Source: Micromonospora pisi (GTDB lineage Bacteria > Actinomycetota > Actinomycetes > Mycobacteriales > Micromonosporaceae). From it: a DNA stretch of 64,000 nucleotides. Shown piece after piece: positions 49,520 through 58,214 of this stretch. The DNA lies in contig NZ_RBKT01000001.1 of the NCBI RefSeq assembly GCF_003633685.1, positions 3,596,001 to 3,660,000 on the forward strand, given 5' to 3'. Within the stretch, counting starts at the first letter, position 1; each line of letters opens with the position of its first letter. The translations under genes were made by a program, and so were the position numbers. A model generated the notes under the pieces. It ran no database searches. It was not told the DNA's origin and saw nothing but the letters and a program-made list of their open reading frames with translations.

Positions 49520-50109
49520 GTGAGCCGCGCCGGGTGGAACGGCTCGACCAGCCACGTGAGCCGCGTCGACTGCGCCTGCCCCGGTTCGACCCGGAGGCGT
49601 TCGGCCGCTGGTCCGAGGGGATCGCCCGCTACATGGGTACGGCGAACTTCATCGTCTACATGACCGTGGTGATCGCGATCTGGCTCGCCTGGAACACGCT
49701 CGCCCCCCGGGAACTGCGCTTCGACCCGTACACCTTCACGTTCCTGACCCTGCTGCTGTCGTTGCAGGCGTCGTACGCGGCTCCGCTGATCCTGCTGGCG
49801 CAGAACCGGCAGGCGGCCCGGGACCGGCTCGCCGCCGAGGAGGACCGGCGACGGGCGGCATTGCAGAAGGCGGACACCGAGTATCTGGCGCGGGAGATCG
49901 CCGCCCTGCGGATCGCCCTCGGCGAGGTGGCGACCCGCGACTTCCTCCGCTCGGAACTCGGCCGGCTGGCCGAGGAGCTGGACGAGCACGCGCACCGCCG
50001 GCAGCGGTTGGAACAGCGGCAGTACCGCAAGGACCGGCAGCAGGTCTCGGGACGGCCGGTGCCGGCGGAACGGATCGAGGAGCCGCTCGACGAACTCGAC
50101 GCGGAATGA
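49516..50109 (+). CDS. DUF1003 membrane protein
   Basis: 197 residues. Two helices (FIVYMTVVIAIWLAWNTLAP and FTFLTLLLSLQASYAAPLIL) with the DUF1003 motif ILLAQNRQAARDRLAAEED are followed by a long charged coiled coil to residue 195. ATG overlaps the MgtE_N/CBS stop (ATGA). The family is associated with MgtE-N/CBS proteins in actinomycetes; the function is unproven. Confidence 0.9.
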   Translation: MSEPRRVERLDQPREPRRLRLPRFDPEAFGRWSEGIARYMGTANFIVYMTVVIAIWLAWNTLAPRELRFDPYTFTFLTLLLSLQASYAAPLILLAQNRQAARDRLAAEEDRRRAALQKADTEYLAREIAALRIALGEVATRDFLRSELGRLAEELDEHAHRRQRLEQRQYRKDRQQVSGRPVPAERIEEPLDELDAE

Positions 50110-50208
50110 CGGAGCCGCGCGCCTCAAGGGGCTAGGCGCGCGGCGTACCTCATCGATGGTTACACCCCGACGGGTACGACGTCCATCCTCAAATCGGCGC
50201 ATCCGCCC

Positions 50209-50262
50209 GTTAGGAAGGGGCCCTTCCTATACAAAAAGCGATAACAAGGGGCCCTTCCTTAC
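50209..50262. repeat. 54-bp double-palindrome repeat, copy 1
   Basis: GTTAGGAAGGGGCCCTTCCT starts the element and AACAAGGGGCCCTTCCTTAC ends it, with a central AAAGCGAT-type joint. Each half is a near-palindrome and the two halves can also pair with each other. A second copy at 62536-62589 matches at 51 of 54 positions. The element lies in the 224-base spacer before mrp. Confidence 0.9.
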
Positions 50263-50333
50263 ACCCGGTGGTGGATCGGGTCGGTCACACCGGTTGGCCG
50301 TGACCGGCACCGGCGGACGGGACGCGACGTACC

Positions 50334-51494
50334 ATGGCGGTCATGTCAGCACCCGTCAGCACCGTCGAGGAAGCGGTCCAGGCCGCCCTGGCCACCGTCG
50401 ACGACCCGGAGATCCGCCGGCCCATCACGGAGCTCGGCATGGTGCGTTCCGCCGTGGTCGGTCCGGACGGTCTGGTACGTGTCGAACTTCTGCTCACCGT
50501 GGCCGGCTGTCCGCTGAGGGACAAGCTACGTACGGACATCACCGCCGCCGTCAGCGCGGTTCCCGGGGTGACCGGGGTTGAGATCGACTTCGGGGTGATG
50601 ACCCCGGAACAGCGGCAGTCGCTCCAGCAGCGGCTGCGTGGCGGCGGTCCCGCCGCCGAGGAGCCGGTCGTCCCGTTCGCCCAGGCGGGCAGCCGGACCC
50701 GGGTGTACGCGGTGGCGAGCGGCAAGGGCGGGGTGGGCAAGTCGAGCGTCACGGTGAACCTGGCCGCCGCGCTTGCCGCCAAGGGTCTGAACGTGGGTGT
50801 CGTCGATGCCGACATCTACGGCCACTCGGTGCCCCGGATGCTCGGCACGGAGGCTCGGCCGACCCGGGTCGAAGACATGATCATGCCGCCCCAGTCGCAC
50901 GGGGTAAAGATCATCTCGATCGGCATGTTCACCGACGGCAACGCCGCGGTGGTCTGGCGGGGGCCGATGCTGCACCGGGCGTTGCAGCAGTTCCTGGTCG
51001 ACGTCTACTGGGGCGACCTGGACGTACTCCTGCTCGACCTGCCGCCGGGCACCGGCGACGTGGCCATCTCCCTGGCCCAGTTGCTGCCCAACGCCGAGAT
51101 CCTGGTGGTCACCACGCCGCAGACCGCCGCCGCCGAGGTGGCCGAGCGGGCCGGGGCGATCGCCCTCCAGACGCATCAGCGTCTGGTCGGTGTGGTCGAG
51201 AACATGTCCTGGCTGGAACTGCCCGACGGGTCCCGGATGGAGGTCTTCGGGGCCGGCGGTGGCACCGCCGTGGCCGAGTCCCTGACCCGGGTGGTCGGCG
51301 CACAGGTGCCGCTGCTGGGTCAGATCCCGCTCGACACCCGGGTACGCGAGGCCGGTGACCGGGGTACGCCGATCGTGCTCGCCGACCCGACGGCACCCGC
51401 CTCGGTGGCCCTGAACGCGGTCGCCGACCGGCTCGCGGTCCGCCGGGAGTCACTGCTCGGCAAGCCGCTGGGACTGCGTCCCGCCGGTCGCTGA
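50334..51494 (+). CDS. mrp: Mrp/ApbC-family Fe-S cluster carrier ATPase
   Basis: 386 residues. An N-terminal DUF59-like domain (VQAALATVDDPEIRRPITEL, VELLLTVAGCPLRDKL) precedes the deviant Walker A SGKGGVGKSSVTVNLA, the switch region VDADIYGHSVPRML and LDLPPGTGDVAISLAQLLPN. Mrp proteins deliver Fe-S clusters. The typical late CxxC is not seen in ENMSWLELPDGSRMEVFGAG, where many members have CPHC, so cluster binding may differ. The start could also be ATG 50343. It lies next to tatB and htrA, as in mycobacteria (Rv1229c vicinity). Confidence 0.9.
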   Translation: MAVMSAPVSTVEEAVQAALATVDDPEIRRPITELGMVRSAVVGPDGLVRVELLLTVAGCPLRDKLRTDITAAVSAVPGVTGVEIDFGVMTPEQRQSLQQRLRGGGPAAEEPVVPFAQAGSRTRVYAVASGKGGVGKSSVTVNLAAALAAKGLNVGVVDADIYGHSVPRMLGTEARPTRVEDMIMPPQSHGVKIISIGMFTDGNAAVVWRGPMLHRALQQFLVDVYWGDLDVLLLDLPPGTGDVAISLAQLLPNAEILVVTTPQTAAAEVAERAGAIALQTHQRLVGVVENMSWLELPDGSRMEVFGAGGGTAVAESLTRVVGAQVPLLGQIPLDTRVREAGDRGTPIVLADPTAPASVALNAVADRLAVRRESLLGKPLGLRPAGR

Positions 51495-51537
51495 CCGGTT
51501 CCGCCAACGGGCCCACCGACGGGCTCACCGATACGAG

Positions 51538-51580
51538 AAGGTCCCGTCCGCCGGCATCCGGCGGGCGGGACCTTTGTTCT
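51538..51580. terminator. strong bidirectional terminator
   Basis: AGGTCCCGTCCGCCGG and CCGGCGGGCGGGACCT flank the loop CAT, followed by TTGTTCT; between the convergent mrp and tatB genes. Confidence 0.9.
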
Positions 51581-51599
51581 GACGGTGCGGAGGTCCGGA

Positions 51600-52052
51600 T
51601 CAGGTGGCTTCGTCGTACGACCGCGCCTGCGGGGCGGCGGCCGTGGCGGTGCCGTTGACGGCCGAGGGGGCGCTGTCGGCGCCGTTCACGCCCGAGGCGC
51701 GGGAACCGGAGCGCAGGTCCGTGGCGGCGGCCACGTCCTTCAGATCGTCGTGTACGCCGCTGATGTCGGACTTCACCGAGTCGTAGAGCCCTTGCAGCGG
51801 CTTGCGCAGTGCCGCCTCGTCGTCCTCGCTGAGCAGGTGCTTACGGATGAACGCCTTCGGGTGCAGATCCTCGAGCTGGATGTCGGTGCCCAGCTCACGG
51901 CTCAGGTCACCGGTGGCGTTGCTGGCCATCTGGCGCAGGTTGCGCAGCATCCGCAGGCCATCGTTGATCACGTTGGGCAGCTTGTCACCGAAGATCAGCA
52001 GCGCCAGAAGCAACAGCGCGCCGATCTCCCACCAGTTCAGGTTGTCGAACAC
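51600..52052 (-). CDS. tatB: Sec-independent translocase component TatB
   Basis: 150 residues. MFDNLNWWEIGALLLLALLI then FGDKLPNVINDGLRMLR is the N-terminal anchor and amphipathic helix of TatB (hinge FGDKLP). The rest is a charged helical region (MASNATGDLSRELGTDIQLE, LRKPLQGLYDSVKSDISG) and an Ala/Ser-rich tail. TatB receives twin-arginine precursors for the Tat translocon. It follows htrA in the same direction with 75 bases between, as in M. tuberculosis. Confidence 0.92.
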   Translation of the reverse strand: MFDNLNWWEIGALLLLALLIFGDKLPNVINDGLRMLRNLRQMASNATGDLSRELGTDIQLEDLHPKAFIRKHLLSEDDEAALRKPLQGLYDSVKSDISGVHDDLKDVAAATDLRSGSRASGVNGADSAPSAVNGTATAAAPQARSYDEAT

Positions 52053-52127
52053 CCCGCCGCCTCCTCGTACCGGTCCAGGGCAAGACTACGCACGCCAGGG
52101 GCGGATCCGGCAGGGGGTGCGGAAGAC

Positions 52128-53456
52128 CTACTTGGCATCTGCGGCAAGAGTCACTGAGGCCTTCTGCCGATCGGTGCCGCGCCGGTACTCCACGGTCACC
52201 ACCGCACCCGGTGGGTATTTACGTACCAAAGCGATCAAATCAGTTGGTTCTTCCAGCACCCGGCCGTCCAGGCGGAGCAGCACGTCACCGTTGCGGAGGC
52301 CGGCCCCGGCCGCCGGCCCCGCCGGGTCGACCACGGCGATGCGTACGCCGCCCTCCTGACCCACGCCCACCCCGCTGACCTGGGCACCGATCACCGTACG
52401 GCGTGCCTTGCCGGTGTCGATGAGCTCCTGGGCGACCCGCTTCGCCTGGTTGATCGGGATGGCGAAGGCGAGCCCGATGTTGCCGGCCGCCGACTCGTCC
52501 ACCGCCAGCGACTTGATCACCGAGTTCACGCCGATCACCCGCCCCGCGCCGTCGACCAGTGGCCCACCGGAGTTGCCCTGGTTGACCGCCGCGTCGGTCT
52601 GGATCGCCGCGTAGTACCGCACCTGACCGCCCGGCTCACCGGCGCTGATCGTACGGTCGAGGGCGCTGACGATCCCCGCCGTCACGGTGTTGGCGAGCGC
52701 CAGCGGCGTGCCGAACGCCAACACCGGGTCGCCGACCGCGATCGACTCCGAGTCGCCGAACTCCACCGGTGTCAGACCCGACCGGGACACCTTGATCACC
52801 GCGAGGTCCGACTCGGGGTCCTTGCCCACCAGGGTCGCGGACTCGGTCGACCCGTCGTTGAAGACCACCGTCGCCCGCCCGCTGCTCGCCTCGACCACAT
52901 GGTCGTTGGTGATCACGTAACCGTCGGCGGTCACCACGAAGCCCGAGCCGACGCTCGAACCACCACCACCGTTCACCCGTACCGTGACCACGCTCGGCGC
53001 CAGCCGCTGGGCGACCCCGGCCAACGTGTCCGGCCTGCGCTGCACCACGGCCGGCGCCTCACCGCCCTGGCTGCCGAGCACCGTGCCGCTGCCACCGGCC
53101 CCGCTCCGGGCCGCGAAGGCGAACCCGAGCGCACCACCGAGCGCACCGGCGAGCAGGGCGGTGACGAGGGTGACCACGAAGACCGGAGCCGTCGCCCGGC
53201 GGCGCGGGGCGTCCGGATCGGTGACCGGCTCGGGCAGCATCGCCACGCCGAGCGGTGGCGCCTGGACCACGACCGCGGTCGGCGTCTGAGGATTGCGCCA
53301 CGGATCGTGCAGGGCGTCGGACCACCAGGCGGAGGGCGCCGGCCCGCCGACACCACCAGGTCCCGCTGACGAGCCCGCCGACGGTCCCGCGTGCGGCGGC
53401 ACATTCGCCGTCGTCGGGGTCCCGTCGGGCTGGCGCCAGTTCCAGCCGTCGGTCAC
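52128..53456 (-). CDS. htrA: HtrA/DegP-type serine protease with PDZ
   Basis: 442 residues. A cytoplasmic Pro/Gly/Trp-rich N-terminus of about 90 residues precedes one helix (VFVVTLVTALLAGALGGALG), then a trypsin-like domain: catalytic His in YVITNDHVV, Asp in ESDLAVIKV and Ser in NQGNSGGPLVD. A PDZ domain (GVRIAVVDPAGPAAGAGLRN, GDVLLRLDGRVLEEPTDLIA) follows. It is an envelope-stress quality-control protease. In mycobacteria sigE and rseA sit directly upstream; here they are missing. GTG 53456. Confidence 0.94.
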   Translation of the reverse strand: MTDGWNWRQPDGTPTTANVPPHAGPSAGSSAGPGGVGGPAPSAWWSDALHDPWRNPQTPTAVVVQAPPLGVAMLPEPVTDPDAPRRRATAPVFVVTLVTALLAGALGGALGFAFAARSGAGGSGTVLGSQGGEAPAVVQRRPDTLAGVAQRLAPSVVTVRVNGGGGSSVGSGFVVTADGYVITNDHVVEASSGRATVVFNDGSTESATLVGKDPESDLAVIKVSRSGLTPVEFGDSESIAVGDPVLAFGTPLALANTVTAGIVSALDRTISAGEPGGQVRYYAAIQTDAAVNQGNSGGPLVDGAGRVIGVNSVIKSLAVDESAAGNIGLAFAIPINQAKRVAQELIDTGKARRTVIGAQVSGVGVGQEGGVRIAVVDPAGPAAGAGLRNGDVLLRLDGRVLEEPTDLIALVRKYPPGAVVTVEYRRGTDRQKASVTLAADAK

Positions 53457-53699
53457 GTTCGGTGCCCTCCCAGTCCGTCCCGGAAATCGGGTGCCGACAT
53501 GACGGCGTGGGCCGTCCTCCGGTCGGGCGCGCGGATTTCCGCCTCCAGGATTGCACGGATAGCCGGGGTGCAGTCAGTGGTTGGGTCCGTCGTGGACTCC
53601 GAACCGGTGGGACGCTGTCGGTCGGAGACCGCCGCCCTTAGGCTCATACCGCAACCGCCCCTGTCCACCCTCGCCGCTCTGCGGAGGTGCCCCATCGCC

Positions 53700-54350
53700 A
53701 TGGTCGATCGGTCAGTCACCACGATGACCGCCCAGGCACTCGGATTCGCCGAGGCGTACGTGGCCGAGGACCTCGTCCTCCAGACCGCCCGCAGTCTCGC
53801 CCGAGAGGTCGGTCTGCCCGCGATCACGCCCGGCGCGGGCGCCGCTCTCCGGCTGCTGGCCGCCGCCGGCAGCGCCCGTTCGGTGGTGGAGATCGGCACC
53901 GGCACCGGGGTCAGCGGGCTCTGGCTGCTGCGCGGGATGCGCCCGGACGGCGTACTCACCACGATCGACGTCGAGGCCGAACACCAGCGCATCGCCCGTC
54001 GCATCTTCCAGGAGGCGGGTTTTCCGGCCGGGCGTACCCGGATCATCACCGGCCGGGCGCTCGACGTGCTGCCGCGACTGGCCGACGGCGTCTACGACCT
54101 GGTCTTCGCCGACACCGACGCGACCGAGTACAGCGCGTGCGTGGAGGCCGCGCTGCGGTTGCTCCGCCCCGGCGGCGCGCTGGTGCTGCACGGCGCACTG
54201 GCCGGCGGTCGGATCAGCGACCCGGCCGCCCGCGACCTGACCACCGTCACCGTCCGCGAGATCGTCAAGGCGGTACGCGAGTCCGAGGACTGGATTCCCG
54301 CACTGCTCCCCGCCGGCGAGGGTCTGCTCGCCGCGATCAAACGGGGATGA
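53700..54350 (+). CDS. class I SAM-dependent O-methyltransferase
   Basis: 216 residues. ALGFAEAYVAEDLVLQTARS and the AdoMet motif SVVEIGTGTGVSGLWLLRG identify the O-methyltransferase_3 family; DLVFADTDATEYSACVEAAL and LRPGGALVLHGALAGGRI follow. Rv1220c occupies this place in mycobacteria. The usual D-K metal site is partly altered. ATG 53700 lies 12 bases after GGAGG; other in-frame starts just downstream are possible. The region 53457-53699 holds no gene. Confidence 0.88.
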   Translation: MVDRSVTTMTAQALGFAEAYVAEDLVLQTARSLAREVGLPAITPGAGAALRLLAAAGSARSVVEIGTGTGVSGLWLLRGMRPDGVLTTIDVEAEHQRIARRIFQEAGFPAGRTRIITGRALDVLPRLADGVYDLVFADTDATEYSACVEAALRLLRPGGALVLHGALAGGRISDPAARDLTTVTVREIVKAVRESEDWIPALLPAGEGLLAAIKRG

Positions 54351-54360
54351 CCGATCAGGG

Positions 54361-55200
54361 TCAGTCCTTCACCGCCCTGGCGGAGTCCCAGAGAATGCCC
54401 TTGTTGACCCGGTGGGGGTGACGCGCGAGCATCGCCTCGTACAGGTCGAGGGCGTTGCTCGTCCGCGCCACCTCGGTCTCGAAGTCCCGGATGTAGGCCC
54501 GGGTCTCCTCGATGATCTGCGGGCCGTCGTCGGCACCGTCACGCTTGTGCCCGGCGACCACGTTGACCGGGTGGAGCGACTCGACGGTGTCCAGCGCGTC
54601 CAGCCAGGCCCGGTCCCGGCCGCCGCCGGATTCACCGAGATGCAGGTGTACGTCGTTGTAGACGGCGTCACCGGCGACGACGAGCCCGATGGTGGGGACG
54701 TAGAGGGCGGTCGTGTCGTCGGTGTCGCTGTGACCCAGCTCCACCGCGACCAGCCGCTCGCCCTCCAACACGAGCGCATGGTCCGACATCGGCTCGGCCA
54801 TCACCAGCCGCTCGGGAAGCTGCCCCGGAAAACGGGACCGCCAGTAGTCGGCCTGCTCCTGGCCGCAGAGCTGACGCAACCGCTCGACGACCCGGACGGT
54901 GGCGACCAACCTCGCCTCCGGAAAGCGGTCCAGCAGCACCGACGCGCCGAAGAAATGGTCCCCGTGGCCGTGCGTGATGTAGATCGTGGTGAGGTTCCTG
55001 CCCGTGGCCGCCACCCAGTCGGCCAGGTGCCGTCCCTCCTCGGCCGTCATCAGCGCGTCCACCAGGACCGCGTCCCGGTCGCCGTAGATCAGCGTGGCGG
55101 TGGTCGGAGACCATCTCCGCTCCGTCTCGCCCGGCGGTGGGCTGTCGGAGACGACCGGTTTGGGCGGCGCGATGAAGGTGGAGTATTCGAGCGAAGCCAT
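54361..55200 (-). CDS. MBL-fold metallo-hydrolase
   Basis: 279 residues. The signature THGHGDHFFG (HxHxDH), ELGHSDTDDTTALYVP and VAGDAVYNDVHLHLG supply the metal ligands, with NVVAGHKRD later. The family is broad (lactamases, glyoxalases, quorum lactonases); no specific substrate is seen. It is convergent with the O-methyltransferase with 10 bases between. Confidence 0.88.
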   Translation of the reverse strand: MASLEYSTFIAPPKPVVSDSPPPGETERRWSPTTATLIYGDRDAVLVDALMTAEEGRHLADWVAATGRNLTTIYITHGHGDHFFGASVLLDRFPEARLVATVRVVERLRQLCGQEQADYWRSRFPGQLPERLVMAEPMSDHALVLEGERLVAVELGHSDTDDTTALYVPTIGLVVAGDAVYNDVHLHLGESGGGRDRAWLDALDTVESLHPVNVVAGHKRDGADDGPQIIEETRAYIRDFETEVARTSNALDLYEAMLARHPHRVNKGILWDSARAVKD

Positions 55201-55338
55201 CTTGTCCCCCGGGTTGTCCCGCCACTGCGGCGCCGAAGCCGACCCACCATCCCCACATAACCACTCGGGGGACGTCTCCCGTGGGGCAACCCGATCACAC
55301 CGCCCGATCGACCGGTACGGCGGCGGGACACCGAGGGA

Positions 55339-56877
55339 CTACTCCAGCCCGCCCAGCCAGCGCAGCAGCGTACGCACGCCGTAGCCGGTGGCACCCTTGG
55401 CGAGCACACCGTCGTTGCCCTCGGCCCAGGAGGGCGCGGACATGTCGACGTGCACCCAGCGGTCCCGCAGCGGGCCGGTGAACTCACGCAGGAAGAGCGC
55501 GGCGGTCACCGAGCCGGCACCGGCGGCCGGGGCGCTGTAGAGGTCGGCGATGTCGCTGCCGAGGTACTCGACGTAGTCGTTCGGCAACGGCATCCGCCAG
55601 GACAGCTCGCCGGCCTCGCGGCCCGCGTCGATCAGCGCCCGCGCCAGCTCGTCGTTCTCGCTGTAGAGCGCGCCGTGCCGCTTGCCGAGCGCCACCGCGT
55701 TGGCGCCGGTGAGGGTGGCGATGTTGATGAGCAGGTCCGGCTCGAGCTGCTCGACCGCGTACGCGAGCGCGTCGGCGAGCACCAGCCGTCCCTCGGCGTC
55801 GGAGTTGGTCGTCTCGCTGGTGAGGCCGCCGTAGTGGCGGACCACGTCGCCGGGGCGGAACGCCGAGCCGCTGACCATGTTCTCGGCGAGCGGGGCGAGG
55901 GCGGTGATCCGTACCGGCAGCCGGAGCGCGGCGGCGCCGATGGTGGCCGCGAGGATGGCGGCGGCACCGGCCATGTCCTTGCGCATCAGCTTCATCGCAT
56001 CCCGGGGCTTGATCGAGATGCCGCCGGTGTCGAAGGTGATGCCCTTGCCGACCAGGACCACGTGGGTCCGGGCGTCGGCCGGCTGCCAGCCGAGTTCCAC
56101 CAGGCGGGGGCCGGTGGCGGAGCCGCCGCCGACGGCCAGGATGCCGCCGAAGCCCTCCTCCGCGAGCTGCTCCGGGTCGCGGACCCGGATGCGCAGCTCG
56201 GGGTACTCGGCGGCGGCGGCGACGATCTGGTCGGCGAGCCACTCGGGGGACTTCACCGAGGACGGGGTGTTGGTCAGGTCCCGGGCCAGCCGGGTGGTCC
56301 GGGCGGTCACCCGGGCCAGGTTCAGGGCCGTCTGGTGGGCGTCCGGATCGGCGACCGCGACCAGAACCTCACCGAGTTCGGCGTCGCGGTCGGCGACCTC
56401 CGCCGGCTCCGGCAGACGGAACCGGTACGAGGCGAGCCAGAGCCCTTCGGCGAGACCGCGTACGGCTTCCGTTCCGGCATCGGACGGCATCGCTATAGTG
56501 ATCGAAGTCTCATGTGCGGCGGTGCGGGCGATCGCCGCCCCGGCCGCCCGCCAACCGGCCTCGTCCCCGGCGCCGATCCCGACGAGCAGGAGCCGGCGGG
56601 GTTCACGTAGCGCCCGGACCGTCAGGTGGCTGGCACCGGCGGTGCCGGTCAGCTCGACCAGCGGCAGCAGCGCGTTCGCCTCGGCCAGCAGGTCGGCCGG
56701 CAGAGCGAGCGAGGTCGGTGGCACCTCCGCGATCGGGGTGGCGCCGGGAGGCGCTTCGGGAGTGTCCGGACCCGTGGTGTCGGGCCGGGGGCCGTCGACG
56801 GGCGGGGTGACCGGTCGTACCGGCAGGACAAGGGCGTCGAACCCGGTGGGATCGGCGACGAGACGGATGCTGAGCAC
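55339..56877 (-). CDS. pepA: leucyl aminopeptidase (M17)
   Basis: 512 residues. The M17 catalytic half contains LVGKGITFDTGGISIKPRDA (metal-binding lysine and Asp), NSDAEGRLVLADALAYAVEQ (Asp/Glu/Arg of the NTDAEGRL motif) and the conserved ATLTGANAVALGKRHGALY. The N-terminal macro-like domain (VLPVRPVTPPVDG...) is as in PepA. It removes N-terminal residues, Leu preferred, and PepA homologues can bind DNA. GTG 56877 follows GGAGG at normal spacing. Confidence 0.95.
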   Translation of the reverse strand: MLSIRLVADPTGFDALVLPVRPVTPPVDGPRPDTTGPDTPEAPPGATPIAEVPPTSLALPADLLAEANALLPLVELTGTAGASHLTVRALREPRRLLLVGIGAGDEAGWRAAGAAIARTAAHETSITIAMPSDAGTEAVRGLAEGLWLASYRFRLPEPAEVADRDAELGEVLVAVADPDAHQTALNLARVTARTTRLARDLTNTPSSVKSPEWLADQIVAAAAEYPELRIRVRDPEQLAEEGFGGILAVGGGSATGPRLVELGWQPADARTHVVLVGKGITFDTGGISIKPRDAMKLMRKDMAGAAAILAATIGAAALRLPVRITALAPLAENMVSGSAFRPGDVVRHYGGLTSETTNSDAEGRLVLADALAYAVEQLEPDLLINIATLTGANAVALGKRHGALYSENDELARALIDAGREAGELSWRMPLPNDYVEYLGSDIADLYSAPAAGAGSVTAALFLREFTGPLRDRWVHVDMSAPSWAEGNDGVLAKGATGYGVRTLLRWLGGLE

Positions 56878-56987
56878 GCCGACCGTACCTCCAGTAGATC
56901 TTCGATTGGTGCGGCCGGCGCGCTGCTGGGAGCACGCTGAGGGCCGGTGCAACGGTTCGGGCCACCGGCGGCGCCGGTGGCCCAGAT

Positions 56988-57027
56988 GGAAGGAGGCCCG
57001 GGCACGCGGCGTGCCCGGGCCTCCTTC
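56988..57027. terminator. strong hairpin between pepA and DUF3117
   Basis: GAAGGAGGCCCGGGCACGC and GCCCGGGCCTCCTTC form an almost perfect 15-bp stem around GGC, downstream of the leftward DUF3117 gene. A second GC palindrome lies at 56959-56983. Confidence 0.85.
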
Positions 57028-57032
57028 ATCAC

Positions 57033-57200
57033 TCAGCCGGCGGCGGCCTTCAGCGCGTCACCGAGCGCGTTGGCCTCGTCTGGAGTCATCTCAACGACGA
57101 GCCGGCCACCACCCTCCAGCGGAACCCGCATGACGATGCCCCGGCCCTCCTTGGTGACTTCCAGCGGACCGTCGCCCGTCCGCGGCTTCATCGCCGCCAT
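57033..57200 (-). CDS. DUF3117 small protein (Rv1211-like)
   Basis: 55 residues: MAAMKPRTGDGPLEVTKEGR, GIVMRVPLEGGGRLVVEMTP and DEANALGDALKAAAG, almost identical in style to the actinobacterial DUF3117 family. The gene is too short for many callers but strongly conserved. AGGGGAGA precedes ATG 57200. The function is unknown. Position beside tag matches M. tuberculosis Rv1210-Rv1211. The 190-base spacer to paaX contains nothing notable. Confidence 0.93.
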   Translation of the reverse strand: MAAMKPRTGDGPLEVTKEGRGIVMRVPLEGGGRLVVEMTPDEANALGDALKAAAG

Positions 57201-57390
57201 GTTGTCTCCCCTCAGACCTTCACCAGGGTCGGTGGGTTGCCCCACATCCACTTCGTCGACAGCACCGCGCTCACGGCCCGCGGTGCCGACCAACGATTTT
57301 CCCTGATGAACACCGCCGGACCCAAACTGAACCAGCAAGGCTGTAACAGCGTCTAGCATATCTTGCGAGAGGCTGTCACAATGTGCGGTC

Positions 57391-58209
57391 ATGCAGGCAC
57401 GGTCGGCACTCTTCGACCTGTACGGCGACTATCTGCGCGCCCGAGGTGGCCGCGCGCCGGTCGCCGCCCTGGTCAAGCTTCTCGCACCGCTCGGGATCGC
57501 GCCACCGGCGGTACGGACGGCGGTCTCCCGCATGGTCCGTCAGGGCTGGCTCTATCCGGCCCGGCTGAACTCCGGTCCCGGTTATCTGCTGAGCCCCAAG
57601 GCCAACCGACGGTTGGACGAGGCCGCCTCCCGAATCTACCGCACCGGCAAGATCGGCTGGGACGGACGGTTCGATCTGATCGTCCTGCGCCCGCCACCGG
57701 CCCGCCGGGACCGCCAGCGACTCGACACCAGCCTGGCCTTTCTCGGCTACGGCATGCTGGACGAGCAGACCTGGGTCGCCCCCCGCCCCGGCGAGGAGGT
57801 GGACACGATGCTCACCGAGGCCGGCGTCCGCTACGAGCGCTTCTCCGCCGCGCACGCCGCCGGTACGCCCGGCGCGATGGGGCTGGTCCGCCGCGCCTGG
57901 GACCTCGACGAAATCGGCCGGGCGTACGAGGGGTTCATCGCCGAGCAGCGGGCATCGCTCGGCGCGGTGACCGCACGCAGCGACGACGAGGACGCGTACG
58001 CGGCCCGCTTCCGCCTCGTGCACGCCTGGCGTACCTTCCTCTTTCGGGACCCGCAGCTGCCCCCGGCGCTACTGCCGGAACGGTGGCCCGGCACCAGCGC
58101 GGCCGTCTTCTTCGACCGGCACGCCGCCCGCCTGCGTCCCGCCGCCGACCGCTACGTCGAGCACTGCCTCGACGCCAGCAGCAAGGTTCTCCGACAGAAG
58201 GGCCCGTAG
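57391..58209 (+). CDS. paaX: PaaX-family transcriptional repressor
   Basis: 272 residues. SALFDLYGDYLRARGGRAPV, GIAPPAVRTAVSRMVRQGWL (winged helix) and YRTGKIGWDGRFDLIVL are typical of PaaX, and LVHAWRTFLFRDPQLPPALL the C-terminal domain. PaaX represses phenylacetate catabolism, sensing phenylacetyl-CoA. The gene is followed five bases later by an enoyl-CoA hydratase, an abbreviated pathway context; no paa oxygenase genes are visible. Confidence 0.9.
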   Translation: MQARSALFDLYGDYLRARGGRAPVAALVKLLAPLGIAPPAVRTAVSRMVRQGWLYPARLNSGPGYLLSPKANRRLDEAASRIYRTGKIGWDGRFDLIVLRPPPARRDRQRLDTSLAFLGYGMLDEQTWVAPRPGEEVDTMLTEAGVRYERFSAAHAAGTPGAMGLVRRAWDLDEIGRAYEGFIAEQRASLGAVTARSDDEDAYAARFRLVHAWRTFLFRDPQLPPALLPERWPGTSAAVFFDRHAARLRPAADRYVEHCLDASSKVLRQKGP

Positions 58210-58214
58210 AAATC

